From positions 1 through 37,854 of the forward strand of contig CADEGN010000048.1 in assembly GCA_902826865.1 (NCBI GenBank): a stretch of 37,854 nucleotides of DNA. Reading direction: 5' to 3'. Below, piece after piece: positions 14,846 to 23,845 of this stretch. Position 1 is the stretch's first letter, and each line of letters starts with the position of its first letter. The position numbers and the translations under genes were made by a program. The DNA is from an uncultured Myxococcales bacterium (GTDB lineage: Bacteria > Myxococcota_A > Polyangia > Nannocystales > Nannocystaceae). A model generated the notes under the pieces. The model was not told the origin of the DNA and searched no databases. It worked only from the letters and a program-made list of their open reading frames with translations.

Positions 14846-16771
14846 TCACGCGAAACGACGGCGCAGCTCGGTGGCGCGAGCGGCCCACAGTCTGGCTCGC
14901 CCGGTTTCGCCGTCGGCCAATGCTCGCTCGGACTCCTGAATGCATCGTCGGATGCGCGCGGCCGACGGACCAGGAAGGTAGATCGCGCTCACACGGCGAA
15001 ACGCTGGGTCCTGGGGCGCGTGCTCGAGCCGATGGAGGAGCCAGCGTTCAAGCTCGGACCATGGGGTACCACCGGCGCGATCGCCCTCGTCCAGTTTGCA
15101 TGCAGCCTCGAGTTCCGAATCACGGGCCGCCCGGACGTCTGCTTCGTGCTCGGGAAGCGCCCAGTGACGGTCTTCGAGCCGAAACTGAGAGACCTTCCAC
15201 TTGTGCCACCCCGCGAAGTCGCCGTCGGCGTCGTGGAGCTCGGCAAGGCCGCCGCATGCCCAGGCCGCCAAGGTGGCCGTCACCCACGGCGGAAACCGTC
15301 GTTCGCTCGCGCCGTCGAGCACAGCAAGACGCGAGTCCACTTCGCGTTCCAAGAGCATGCGCAGGAGGTCGCGGTCAGCGGATTCGCTCATCTCCCCCAG
15401 CTTTTTCGCCAGGAGCTCGTCGGCGTCGTCGACATGGCCGAGCTCCAGCAACGCTTCGACACCGACGAATGGGCCCCACTCGAACCGCATCTGGGCACGC
15501 GCGTCCTTCGCCGCGGTCACGGGTAGATGTGAAGCCGGCACCCTCCCATTCAGCACAGCGAAGGCATCATCGAACGCGGTGCTGGCCCCGCGTTCATCTC
15601 CGACCGCAGCACAGGCGGCATTCAGCAAGCGATGCAGGAAAAACCGAGACTCGGCCGACTCGCCCCCCGCAACCGACAGCGCCCGCTGCAGCCAGGTCTG
15701 CAGCCCCGGGCGATCGCAGGAGTCGGTTCGCGACGGCAACGTGGCCGCCACGAGGATTGCCGCGACATAGGCCGGCTCCGCCGGCAGGTCCGACTGCGAC
15801 GTCAGGATGGAGAACGCCTCCTCTGCGAGACATCCGCAGCGCGCGTCGTCCCCACCCACGTACGCGCGACGGACTGCAGCGCGCAACAGCGACAATGCCC
15901 GTCGCTGTCCGCTCGTCGTCGCCAAGATCACATTCTCGGTGGCCTCGCGATGGCTGGGATCGCAGACATCGGCGAACGATTCGTAGAGCTGGTGCGCGGC
16001 AGGACTGTCGGCCGGGAGGCAATGCATCGCGGTGAGGAAGTACCGGTGATCCCGCACCACGCGGCCAAGGGACGACTGCCCCTTGCGGGCCTCACCGGGG
16101 TTGGGCGGCAATTCAAACAGGTCATCCATTGCGACCTTCAACCTCGAGATTCGCTCGGAGATCGCGTACGAGCGCAGCGACGCAGCTGTGTCCGCGTTGG
16201 CTTGCGAGCCGGCACCGAGTACTAACTCCACCTTGCGGGTGTCGCCGCCGCTCGAATGCGCGAACGCATCGCGCCAGCATGGAAGCACAACAGTCAACTC
16301 GCCCACGAGCGGCGCGACGTGGTCGGGAACGCGCTCCCAGCCGCAACATCGATTCGCAGCCAAGATCGGATGCGCCTCGGCTTCGTCCGCGAGGGACCCG
16401 ATGGCCGACACCACATAGTGGACGAGATCGACCGCCGGCGGGGTATCACCGTAGCGATCGTGCATTCGCTCGTGAAGCTCCGCCACGGCTCCCAGCGTTG
16501 CCTCCGGCGCCAACGAGAAGACCTCGCGCAGGAGATCGATGACGGGCCCGACCAGCGATGGTGCGGACTCCCCGATGAACTCGCCGACGCCGCGGACGAA
16601 GTCATCCGAGCGACGGGCGAAGGCGGGGAACGCTGCGCTCAGCCACTCCGAGCGCAGGAGCAGGTCGTAGAATTGGCCCAGACCCCCCGTCGAGGCACCG
16701 AGCCGCGACGTCGGGTGCCAGCCCAGGGGCAGTTGCACCGCCACGTCGAACCGAGGGTCGCATCGGAACAA
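14846..16771 (-). CDS. Large soluble helical-repeat protein, unknown function
   Basis: About 641 residues, mostly alternating Ala/Leu/Glu-rich helices with TPR- or HEAT-like spacing, for example ALSLLRAAVRRAYVGGDDAR and ALLELGHVDDADELLAKKLG. No signal peptide, catalytic motif or named domain is evident. The N-terminus has several Trp/Arg patches (GWHPTSRLG, RCCGWERVP). The start is uncertain: 16771 is a TTG with no clear ribosome site, the frame remains open upstream until a TAA near 16885, and no ATG or GTG lies between. It runs divergently from the frameshifted lipoprotein at 16899. It may be a regulatory scaffold; that is a guess from shape only. Confidence 0.6.
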   Translation of the reverse strand: MFRCDPRFDVAVQLPLGWHPTSRLGASTGGLGQFYDLLLRSEWLSAAFPAFARRSDDFVRGVGEFIGESAPSLVGPVIDLLREVFSLAPEATLGAVAELHERMHDRYGDTPPAVDLVHYVVSAIGSLADEAEAHPILAANRCCGWERVPDHVAPLVGELTVVLPCWRDAFAHSSGGDTRKVELVLGAGSQANADTAASLRSYAISERISRLKVAMDDLFELPPNPGEARKGQSSLGRVVRDHRYFLTAMHCLPADSPAAHQLYESFADVCDPSHREATENVILATTSGQRRALSLLRAAVRRAYVGGDDARCGCLAEEAFSILTSQSDLPAEPAYVAAILVAATLPSRTDSCDRPGLQTWLQRALSVAGGESAESRFFLHRLLNAACAAVGDERGASTAFDDAFAVLNGRVPASHLPVTAAKDARAQMRFEWGPFVGVEALLELGHVDDADELLAKKLGEMSESADRDLLRMLLEREVDSRLAVLDGASERRFPPWVTATLAAWACGGLAELHDADGDFAGWHKWKVSQFRLEDRHWALPEHEADVRAARDSELEAACKLDEGDRAGGTPWSELERWLLHRLEHAPQDPAFRRVSAIYLPGPSAARIRRCIQESERALADGETGRARLWAARATELRRRFA

Positions 16772-16898
16772 GCCTGCGGCAACTGCCAGCGCGTCGCCGA
16801 GCCCGGCCCTGGGCCTGAGCGCGTCCGGCCGCGACGGCGGAGCTGACGGGGCGGCCTGCGTGGCGTCGGCTTTAGGGACGCGTTAGAGTTCGGCTCGC

Positions 16899-17267
16899 AT
16901 GGACTCTGATGGCAGGCATTTGCGGTCGGCTGGCGTGGCACTGGTCGTGACTTTGGCGACTACTGCGATCGCCGGGTGCGACAGGGCTCCGCGCACAACC
17001 CCTCAATCGGGCTCGGCGGACTTCCCTGCGCCAGCGGGGAGCCGACCTCGATCCGGTTCGTGGGCCTGGAGGCGCTCCGCGCATCGTGCCCGGCGGATAC
17101 GCGTCTCGTTGGAGCGCCAAACGACTTGGGCGTACGTGTAACTGTTAACGGGCGCTCCGCCGCGCAGTGCGTGCAGCTCGACGGCACGCCGGAAGGCCCC
17201 GTGCTGAAGCTTCGTAGCAATCGCACTCGCAGGAGGCGTTCGGAGCGCCCCCGCGTGGTCCGAACAC
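16899..17267 (+). pseudogene. Small lipoprotein interrupted by a frameshift
   Basis: An ATG at 16899 starts a textbook lipoprotein signal (VALVVTLATTAIAGC, lipobox IAGC). After about residue 47 the frame becomes Arg/Trp-rich and stops at 17141. A protein-like continuation (GEPTSIRFVGLEAL, then RASCPADTRLVGAPNDLG) lies in the -1 frame from about 17038. The switch falls at the GGGG run near 17036-17039, so one missing G would restore a single frame to at least 17221. The C-terminal end is unclear because the restored frame runs antisense into the methyltransferase gene. It is either a real pseudogene or a one-base sequence error. Confidence 0.6.
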
Positions 17268-18218
17268 TCAGTCCATGGCACGTCCGCCGAGCGCGGATGC
17301 GATCGCACGGACGTGTTGGTGGTCGGTGCCGCAGCACCCGCCGAAAACCCGTAGGTGCGGAAGGGCGCCAGCCAACGCGACGAAGTCGGCGGCCAGCGCT
17401 TCGGCGTTGCCGCGGTCGAGCTCAGCCGCCTCGTTCAGCTCAGCGTGGCTCCGACACGACGCGTTCGCGCGCACACCGGCGAGTCGTCGCGTCCAGTTCT
17501 CGCCACGCGCGATCTCGGTCATAAAATGCGACGGGTGCGCGCAGTTGATCATGTAGTAAGCAGGCACGGTCCCCGCAGCGGCATCGACGTCCGCGATGGC
17601 CTGGGCGAGCGTCGCACCGCTCGGCAGTCGCCCGTCCGTCTCGACCGTGAACGAGATCACGCACGGAATGCCGCGCCGAGCGGCCGCCCGCGCGACGCCG
17701 ATGGCCTCGGGGACGTTCGTCATCGTGAGGGCCGTCACCAGGTCAATCCCCGCGGCGGCCATCACGGAAATCTGTTCGCCGTGGTACGCCTCGGCGGTCT
17801 CGGGTCGCATGACGTCGGTCACGACGTACCCGTCGCCGCGCGGGCCCACGCAGCCGGAGACCAGGATGGGCGTGGCGGCCCCTCCGAAGCGCCTGCGCAG
17901 GTGTTGCATGAGGCCGATCGCGTCGCTGTTGCTCGCGGCCAGCTCGGCCTTGGAGTAGCCCAGCTGGTCGGCCCAGTCCGGATTGGCGCGCCACGTCGGA
18001 CTTTCGAGAACAAACCCGAAAGAGGACGCGGTCGCGATCGCAAGATATCGCTCGAAGTACCGCGTGAGAGCCTCGCGTCCCGACCCGTCACGCAACAGGT
18101 AAAATGCCGCAAAGCTCGGCAGGTCGTAGCCCTCGTCAAAGATGAGGGAGGTCTCGATGCCGCCGTCGGTCAAGAACAGGCGGTCGGCTTCATGGGGGAG
18201 GAGGCGTCGGTCGGCCAT
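17268..18218 (-). CDS. Homocysteine S-methyltransferase family protein
   Basis: 316 residues. The ATG is preceded by AAGGAG at good spacing. LTDGGIETSLIF at the N-terminus, GCVGPRGDGY (122-131) and the zinc ligands Cys226 (INCAHP) and Cys295-Cys296 (GGCCGT) define the family, which transfers a methyl group from S-methylmethionine or a similar donor to homocysteine. The length is normal for the single-domain MmuM/YagD type. It is cytosolic. It stands alone, divergent from the winged-helix regulator at 18342, which could control it through the shared 123-base promoter region. No SAM or B12 riboswitch was recognised upstream. Confidence 0.9.
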   Translation of the reverse strand: MADRRLLPHEADRLFLTDGGIETSLIFDEGYDLPSFAAFYLLRDGSGREALTRYFERYLAIATASSFGFVLESPTWRANPDWADQLGYSKAELAASNSDAIGLMQHLRRRFGGAATPILVSGCVGPRGDGYVVTDVMRPETAEAYHGEQISVMAAAGIDLVTALTMTNVPEAIGVARAAARRGIPCVISFTVETDGRLPSGATLAQAIADVDAAAGTVPAYYMINCAHPSHFMTEIARGENWTRRLAGVRANASCRSHAELNEAAELDRGNAEALAADFVALAGALPHLRVFGGCCGTDHQHVRAIASALGGRAMD

Positions 18219-18341
18219 GATGGAACTCCTTCAGGCGTGTTTACCCGCGCTCTGCAGGCAACCGCCACGGTGCTGGCAGGATCGCGCGAACCTGGTGCAC
18301 AAAACAGGATCTGAACCCGATGGTTCGCCGATGAAACCCAG

Positions 18342-20210
18342 ATGAAGGAATCGGATTCGATGCTGATCGATCTCTCAACCGAGTTGTCGTTCGCACTCGG
18401 GCCGCATCTCGTGCGCCCGTCGGCGCGTGAGATCGCGGCCGGAGCCCAGCGGATCACCCTGGAGCCCCGCGTGATGCAGGTGCTGGTGGCGCTCGCCCAG
18501 CAGCGAGGGGAAACAGTCTCGCGCGACCGGCTGATCGCCCGCTGCTGGGGTGGCGCCGTGGTCGGCGAGGATTCGGTTCAGCGGTGCATCGGCCGTTTGC
18601 GCAAGGTCGCCGACACGATCGGTGGTTTCGAGATCGAGACGCTGAGCCGCATCGGCTACCGCCTCCACGCCAACCCCTCATCGCCTCCTGACGCGGCGGA
18701 GGCGCGCCAGTCCACTCCACTTCTGGCCGTGCTGCCGTTCGACAACTTGTCGGAGGATCCCGGCTTGTCCTACCTGGCTGACGGGGTCGCCGAAGACATC
18801 CTCCAGACCATTGCCCGGACCTCGACGATCACGGCCATCGGCCGGACGTCGAGCTTTCAGTTCCGCGGCGCGGCGAAGGTGGTGGCCACGATCGGCGAGA
18901 CGCTGGGCGCGACCCACATCTTGGACGGTTCGGTGCGCCGCGCGGGGCCTCGCGTCCGCGTGTCTGCCCACCTCATGGAGGTGAGTGACCAAACGATGCT
19001 TTGGTCGGACCGCTTCGACGGGACGATGGATGATCTGTTCTCGCTGCAGGATCTCGTGGCCGTCGCCGTCGTCGGCGCGCTGCGTGGCACGTTTCACAAC
19101 CCGCGACACGTGCGACCCGTCGACGCCCAAGCGACCGATGTGGCGATGCGGATCCGTGACCTCCTGAACACGCCGACCTTTCTCCGCGACCACGGCGGCC
19201 GCGAGCTGGTGGCGAGGCTCGAGGCGAGCATCACGCCCCAGAGCGCGGAGGCGTGGGCCCTCGTGGCCACAGCACAGGCTGCTGCCCGTTGGACTGCCGA
19301 CGAGTCAGACGAAGCGCGGCTGCGTCAGCAGGCGCAGGCGGCCATCGATCGCGCGCTGGCCATCGACCCGTGGTGCGGCGAGGCACACAAGGCGCGCTAC
19401 CTGCTCGCGCCGCCAGCGGGCCACTTCGTCGAGACGGAGGCGCGGCTCCTCGAGGCATGTCGGGCTGTTCCCAGAAACGGCGAAGTCCAGTGGGCGCTGT
19501 TCCAATTCCGGATGACGGTGGGACGTATCCGAGAAGCGGCTACCCACGCTGAGGCGGCTTACCGCGTGGATCCCTTGCGCGCGCCGAACGTGACGGCGTG
19601 CGGCGTGGTACTGGATGCGACAGGCGCGACCGGCTTGGCGTTGCGGCTGATGGACGACGCCGTCGCGCGGTGGCCGGATGACCCGACGGTACTTGCCCTC
19701 GCCACGTGGGCCGCGGCCACGGCGGGAGACCTACCGCGGGCCAACCGCTTGCTCGTGCATCATCGACCGGAGCGGTACACCGAGGCCGCACTCGCCTCGA
19801 CGGACCGCGCGCTGTTCATGGCCGATTCGTATCGGCGGTCGACGACGGAGGTGCTGGAGCGAACCCGGGACCGCGTCCTGCAGGACGTCCAAAGTGGGCT
19901 CCCTCGATTCAGCCTCGTCGCGCACTGGGCCAACATGGGCGGCGATCTCGACACGATCTTCGCCGCCATCCCGTCCGCCGTGCTCGCGCCGCTCGGCGCC
20001 ATGTCCGGGCGCCTCGGTCTCCTCGACGGACTCGCGCACCTGTTCCTGCCCGTGAACGCGCGCTTACGACAATCGCCCCGGTTCGTCGAATTCTGTCGGG
20101 CCCTCGGGCTCATCGAGTACTGGGAGGCATCGGGTCACTGGCCCGACTGCGCGACCGAGGTGGCTCCGTACTACGACTTCATCGAAGAGACGAGGCGCAC
20201 CCTCGTGTAG
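18342..20210 (+). CDS. Winged-helix (CadC/OmpR-type) regulator with TolB/FlgO-like domain and TPRs
   Basis: 622 residues (or 616 from the ATG at 18360). Residues ~25-110 form the OmpR-family winged helix: LEPRVMQVLVALAQQRGETV, SRDRLIARCWGG, SVQRCIGRLRKVAD and RIGYRLHA. Residues ~125-245 match the 'adenylate cyclase-like/FlgO' domain: LLAVLPFDNLSEDPGLSYLA, DGVAEDILQTIARTSTITAI, GATHILDGSVRRAG and LWSDRFDG. The remainder is TPR-like. No transmembrane helix separates the DNA-binding and sensor parts, so this is a soluble one-component regulator. Its ligand is unknown. It is divergent from the methyltransferase. Confidence 0.87.
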   Translation: MKESDSMLIDLSTELSFALGPHLVRPSAREIAAGAQRITLEPRVMQVLVALAQQRGETVSRDRLIARCWGGAVVGEDSVQRCIGRLRKVADTIGGFEIETLSRIGYRLHANPSSPPDAAEARQSTPLLAVLPFDNLSEDPGLSYLADGVAEDILQTIARTSTITAIGRTSSFQFRGAAKVVATIGETLGATHILDGSVRRAGPRVRVSAHLMEVSDQTMLWSDRFDGTMDDLFSLQDLVAVAVVGALRGTFHNPRHVRPVDAQATDVAMRIRDLLNTPTFLRDHGGRELVARLEASITPQSAEAWALVATAQAAARWTADESDEARLRQQAQAAIDRALAIDPWCGEAHKARYLLAPPAGHFVETEARLLEACRAVPRNGEVQWALFQFRMTVGRIREAATHAEAAYRVDPLRAPNVTACGVVLDATGATGLALRLMDDAVARWPDDPTVLALATWAAATAGDLPRANRLLVHHRPERYTEAALASTDRALFMADSYRRSTTEVLERTRDRVLQDVQSGLPRFSLVAHWANMGGDLDTIFAAIPSAVLAPLGAMSGRLGLLDGLAHLFLPVNARLRQSPRFVEFCRALGLIEYWEASGHWPDCATEVAPYYDFIEETRRTLV

Positions 20211-20213
20211 ATA

Positions 20214-20380
20214 GGCTTCACCAGGATCTCTCGCACGTACAAGCGGGCCTGGGTGCGAGCTGCCAGAGCTGGATCGACCCGGTCGGGCCCGGCTTCGGCG
20301 TCGGCGGCTGCGACCCGGAGCTCGACTCCACGTTCTGCGGGCGCGTCGACGACCAATGCCGCTGGTTCGCGCATGGGTAG
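20214..20380 (+). pseudogene. Possible C-terminal remnant of a secreted Cys-containing protein
   Basis: Just after the regulator stop, one frame encodes a protein-like segment ASCQSWIDPVGPGFGVGG followed by CDPELDSTFCGRVDDQC and ending FAHG with TAG. It has no start codon or ribosome site, and the other frames here look random. It may be the tail of a lost gene. I do not recognise the family. Confidence 0.3.
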
Positions 20381-20505
20381 CCCGCGCGCGGCGGGAGGAG
20401 GTCTACTTCGCGCACCGCGCTCCCGATCTCGTGGACGTGGCGCGCAGCGTTCCTCGAGCCGATGCCCGACGACGCCGTCGCACCGCCGGCGGTGAAACGA
20501 CGACC

Positions 20506-20540
20506 CGCGCCGCCGCGGGACCCACCCCCGCGGCGGCGCG
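20506..20540. terminator. Strong 14-bp GC hairpin between convergent genes
   Basis: A perfect 14-bp inverted repeat has arms 20506-20519 and 20527-20540 and a 7-base loop (ACCCACC). It lies 28 bases beyond the stop of the Cys-rich lipoprotein gene (minus strand) and ~295 bases after the regulator stop (plus strand). Short pyrimidine/T stretches follow on each side. It could terminate transcription in both directions. Confidence 0.6.
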
Positions 20541-20568
20541 TCCACTCCCCTTTCTCAACCCCCAGATC

Positions 20569-21231
20569 TCACCGGCACGGCAGCCCGTTGCACGTGCAGA
20601 TCACGTCGCCTTCGCACGCGGTCTCGCAGGCCAGCGCGTCGACGTCGCAGAAGAAGGTGCAGCCGCCCGATCCGGCGCACGAGAAGTCGCAGGTCGCGTC
20701 GGCGTCGCACTCGAGGTTGCAACTGCCGCCCGCGCAGTCGGCCGTGCACGTCGAGCCTTCGTTGCACGACTGATTGCAGTTGCCGCCGTCGCACGTGAAG
20801 TCGCAGCGCTCGCCCGGCGGACACACCTGATTGCAGCCGCCCTCGTCGCAGTCGGGATCGGTGGTGCTGGTGTCACCGGTAACGTCGCCAAACGTGGTGT
20901 CGCCGGTGCTCGAGACGTCGGAACCGGAGTCCGACGCGCTGGCGCTGGCGCTGGCGCTGGCGCTGTCGCTGTCACTGGCGCTGGCGCTGTTCGAGTTGGA
21001 CGCAGAGTCGGTGGCCGACGCAGACGCAGAGTCGGCGTTGGTCGCCGACGCAGATGCCGAGGCGCTCGCCGACGCGGAGTCGCCGTCGGTGTCCGAGGCA
21101 GAGTCCGTGGCGGTTGCGGTCGCCGTCTCGGTGGCGGTCGCCGACGCGGTGCCGTCATCGCCGTCGGAGATGACGCAGGCGTTCGCGAGGACGAGCAACG
21201 CACAGATACCAAGCGGGGGTCGAGTGTTCAT
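20569..21231 (-). CDS. Lipoprotein with Ser/Ala/Thr/Asp low-complexity stalk and Cys-rich head
   Basis: 220 residues from the ATG at 21231 (an ATG at 21249 would add 6). The signal ends LVLANAC. A ~110-residue stalk made almost only of Ser, Ala, Thr, Asp and Asn follows. The C-terminal ~90 residues hold over 20 Cys in repeated patterns: CNQVC, CDFTC, CNQSC, CTADC, CNLEC, CDFSC, CTFFC and CTC. The spacing Cx3C every ~8-10 residues suggests a rigid disulfide ladder or a metal-binding head displayed away from the cell surface by the stalk. I recognise no named family. The terminator hairpin lies downstream. Confidence 0.75.
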   Translation of the reverse strand: MNTRPPLGICALLVLANACVISDGDDGTASATATETATATATDSASDTDGDSASASASASASATNADSASASATDSASNSNSASASDSDSASASASASASDSGSDVSSTGDTTFGDVTGDTSTTDPDCDEGGCNQVCPPGERCDFTCDGGNCNQSCNEGSTCTADCAGGSCNLECDADATCDFSCAGSGGCTFFCDVDALACETACEGDVICTCNGLPCR

Positions 21232-21368
21232 GCGACCCAGAGGTGGCATCGGGACGGTGCCCGCGGGTCAATCGGTCGGTCGGCCGGGGTGACGTCGATC
21301 ACGGCTGCGCGGGTTCGCACCGCAATGGGGATGACCCGAGGCACGCGCCGACAAGCCACCTATACGGC

Positions 21369-22016
21369 ATGACCACGACCCATCACCTCCTTGCCGCCTG
21401 TGCCCTCGGCCTCGTCGCGTGCGACGCTGGATCGCTGGCGGCCATCGGCAATCAGAAGGACGCGAAGGCCGGCTTCGATGCACTGCTCGCCGCGCTCGGC
21501 GGGGCCGACACCGCGCGGTCCGCCATGCTCGCCCCGACCCTTGGGTTCCGCGAGGGTGAGGTGTACGGCGACGGCGTGCACGAGCTCGTCGACGTCGCCG
21601 TGCCGTGCAGCGAGGGCGGGCAGCTCGTGCTCTCGGGCACGCTCGAGCTCGCCGGGCTCGACGCGTGGACCGATCTCGATCCCGAGGACATCGATCCCGG
21701 TGCGCTGCCCGGTGCGCTGCCCTCGACGACGTACGACTATGCGGTCGACTTCGACGCCTGCAAGGAAGCGGGTGTGATCATCGATGGCTCGATCGACTGG
21801 TCGATGGCCTCGGTCGTCGACGCGGCGACGTACGCCGCGAGCTTCGACTGGAGCTATGGAGGCACCGTCACGTTCGACGGCGCCGCCACCGGCGAGTGCG
21901 CCCTCGATCTCCACGGGCTTGGGGATGGCGACCCCGGGGCGTGGCAGGACGTCGATCCGACCGCGTTCGAGGGGGAAGTGTGCGGCTACTCGGCCGCCGA
22001 AACCCTCGGCGGCTGA
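21369..22016 (+). CDS. Small lipoprotein, unknown function
   Basis: 215 residues. The ATG at 21369 is chosen because it begins the lipoprotein signal (LLAACALGLVAC, lipobox LVAC, Cys18). The mature part is acidic, with beta-strand-like alternation (QLVLSGTLELAGL, YDYAVDFDACKEAGVIIDG, FDWSYGGTVTFDGA) and four Cys residues. No family is recognised. It is divergent from the Cys-rich lipoprotein gene and convergent with the sigma-factor gene. Confidence 0.72.
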   Translation: MTTTHHLLAACALGLVACDAGSLAAIGNQKDAKAGFDALLAALGGADTARSAMLAPTLGFREGEVYGDGVHELVDVAVPCSEGGQLVLSGTLELAGLDAWTDLDPEDIDPGALPGALPSTTYDYAVDFDACKEAGVIIDGSIDWSMASVVDAATYAASFDWSYGGTVTFDGAATGECALDLHGLGDGDPGAWQDVDPTAFEGEVCGYSAAETLGG

Positions 22017-22122
22017 GCGGTCGAATTCCATGCGACGGGTCGTCCGTCGTTGCATCTAGGGCACCGAGCGGCGGCGCGGCCCTCTCGCCGTCCTCGCCCA
22101 CGCCGGGTCGTCGGGTCCCGCG

Positions 22123-22695
22123 TCACCCCGGCCGTGCGCGGAGCTCGGCGAGTGCGAGCCGCATGCGGCTCTTCACCGTGTTGGCGACGGTGCCCGTCGC
22201 GTGTGCGACCTCGTCGAGCGACCAGCCCAGGCCGTGGTGCAGCACGAGCGCGTGGCGCTGGGCGACCGGCATGTCCCGCAGCAACCGCTCGAGCTCGAGT
22301 CGGCGCAGGAGCGCGTCACCGGCGTCGTTCGCATCGGTGGCGTCGTCGGGGAGCTCGCGCTCGCGAGTGCCGCAGCGGCGGACGTGCGCCAGGTGGCGAG
22401 AGATCCGTCGCCACGCGAGCACCCTGGCCCAGCCCAAGAGCGAGCCCTGGCCGCTGAACGTCGCGAGGTGTTGCAACAGCTCGAGCGCGGCGACCTGGGT
22501 GGCGTCGTCGGCCTCTGCGGCGTCACGCGTCATCCGCTCCGCGACGGCGCGGATCCGCGGGAGCACGCGCCGCATCACCTCGTCCAGGGCGCGGCGATCG
22601 CCCGCCGCCGCCCGACGAGTGAGCTCCGCCTCGCGATCGTGCTCGATGTTGAACGTGGGTGGTACGTGGGGCGATGCGGGAGCTTCGAAGGGCAT
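22123..22695 (-). CDS. ECF-type RNA polymerase sigma factor
   Basis: About 190 residues from the ATG at 22695. Longer starts up to 22824 remain possible but add an Arg/Pro-rich leader. Region 2: LTRRAAAGDRRALDEVMRRV, EADDATQVAALELLQHLATF, then GSLLGWARVLAWRRISRHL. Region 4: LERLLRDMPVAQRHALVLHH, GWSLDEVAHATGTVANTVKS and RMRLALAELR. It is divergent from the PEGA/kinase operon, whose kinase has an N-terminal zinc-finger motif of the anti-sigma type, so this sigma factor is a plausible partner of that operon (inference from position and domain). Confidence 0.87.
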   Translation of the reverse strand: MPFEAPASPHVPPTFNIEHDREAELTRRAAAGDRRALDEVMRRVLPRIRAVAERMTRDAAEADDATQVAALELLQHLATFSGQGSLLGWARVLAWRRISRHLAHVRRCGTRERELPDDATDANDAGDALLRRLELERLLRDMPVAQRHALVLHHGLGWSLDEVAHATGTVANTVKSRMRLALAELRARPG

Positions 22696-22864
22696 GGAGA
22701 CCTGCGCGCGCACCGGCAGATCGAGCGCGCCGGGCCCCGAGACACGGGCTTGGCCGGAGCGTCGCGTGGGTTTCGTGATCGCCGTCGCTGCGCGTCGCCG
22801 AGGACCCCTCGCCGGGTTGGGCATGGCGGCAGCGGCGCGCTACGCTGCTCCCCACCGCACTCCG

Positions 22865-23845
22865 ATGGGACTGCTCGCCGCCTCGTTGCCGCTCTTGCTT
22901 GCGTGGTCCCCGGCCGTCGACGCGACGCCGCCACCCGCGGACGCCCCCGGCGTCGCGGTCCTGGAGCTCGCCGTCGCGGGGACACTGCCGCCGCAGTGGG
23001 CCCAGGCCCTCGGCGTCGCGCTGCGCGACGGCCTCGCGCGCGGTCGCTTCGACGTGGTCGACCCCGATCCACCGGCGCCCGGCTGCGCCGAGCTGGCGTG
23101 CCTCGATCCCGCGGCCCGCGCGGCGGTCCGCTACATCGTGACCGCGCGGATCGAGGTCGTCGATCGCAACTATGCCGTGCAGCTGGCGCTTGTCGACGCG
23201 CGCACGGGATCCTCGGTCGCCACGGCGAGCGATGCGTGCGAGGTGTGTGGGCTCGCCGATGTCAGCGCGCAGGTCTCGGCCCTCGGCGCGAGCCTGCGCG
23301 ACAAGCTCGACGCGCTCGTCACCGCGCCGCCGGTGCTGCAGGTCTCGACGCGGCCCGAGGGCGCACAGCTGCGGCTCGACGGCGAGCTCCGCGGCGCGAC
23401 CCCCTTGGAGCTCACCGCGACGCCTGGCCGGCATCGACTCGAGCTGCGCAGGTCGGGGTACGTGGCCGCGTTCCGCGAGGTCGAGCTCGTTGCGGGGGTC
23501 CACGAGCGCATCGACGTCGAACTCGCCGCCCTGCCGGCCACCGCAGCGATCCCCGGGCCGGCCGTCGACCCGCGCCCGCGTCGACGCACGATCGTCGGCG
23601 TGTCATTGCTCGCGGGCGGGGCCGCCGCGGCGGCGGTCGGCGCGGCGCTGTGGGCCATCGACAGCCGCCCGATCCGATCGCGGTGCAGCGGCGCCGATCG
23701 GGATCGGTTCGGCGAGTGTCGCTGGCTGCACGACACACGCACGGCCGGCATCACGTTGGTCGCCACCGGGGCCGCCGCGCTGGTCTCCGGGGCAATCGTC
23801 CTGGCCGTGCGCCACCGCCTGCGTCGGAGCTCGCGAGGACGATGA
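22865..23845 (+). CDS. PEGA-domain membrane protein
   Basis: 326 residues from the ATG at 22865, which starts a signal peptide (MGLLAASLPLLLAWSPAVDA). The N-terminal domain (PGVAVLELAVAGTLPPQWAQ...) resembles the TolB/FlgO-like fold, with Cys pairs near 75 and 125. A PEGA domain spans about 156-222 (STRPEGAQLRLDGELRGATP and following strands). Two hydrophobic segments follow, around 240-265 and 293-315, ending in an Arg-rich tail. It overlaps the kinase gene by 4 bases, so the two are made together. It is likely a cell-envelope sensor or structural partner of the kinase. The ribosome site is weak, so the start is moderately certain. Confidence 0.8.
   Translation: MGLLAASLPLLLAWSPAVDATPPPADAPGVAVLELAVAGTLPPQWAQALGVALRDGLARGRFDVVDPDPPAPGCAELACLDPAARAAVRYIVTARIEVVDRNYAVQLALVDARTGSSVATASDACEVCGLADVSAQVSALGASLRDKLDALVTAPPVLQVSTRPEGAQLRLDGELRGATPLELTATPGRHRLELRRSGYVAAFREVELVAGVHERIDVELAALPATAAIPGPAVDPRPRRRTIVGVSLLAGGAAAAAVGAALWAIDSRPIRSRCSGADRDRFGECRWLHDTRTAGITLVATGAAALVSGAIVLAVRHRLRRSSRGR

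Noticed and set aside
18219..18341. Possible SAM or cobalamin riboswitch upstream of the methyltransferase gene.
   Set aside because: Only 123 bases are available between divergent genes, and no conserved riboswitch core or terminator hairpin was recognisable.
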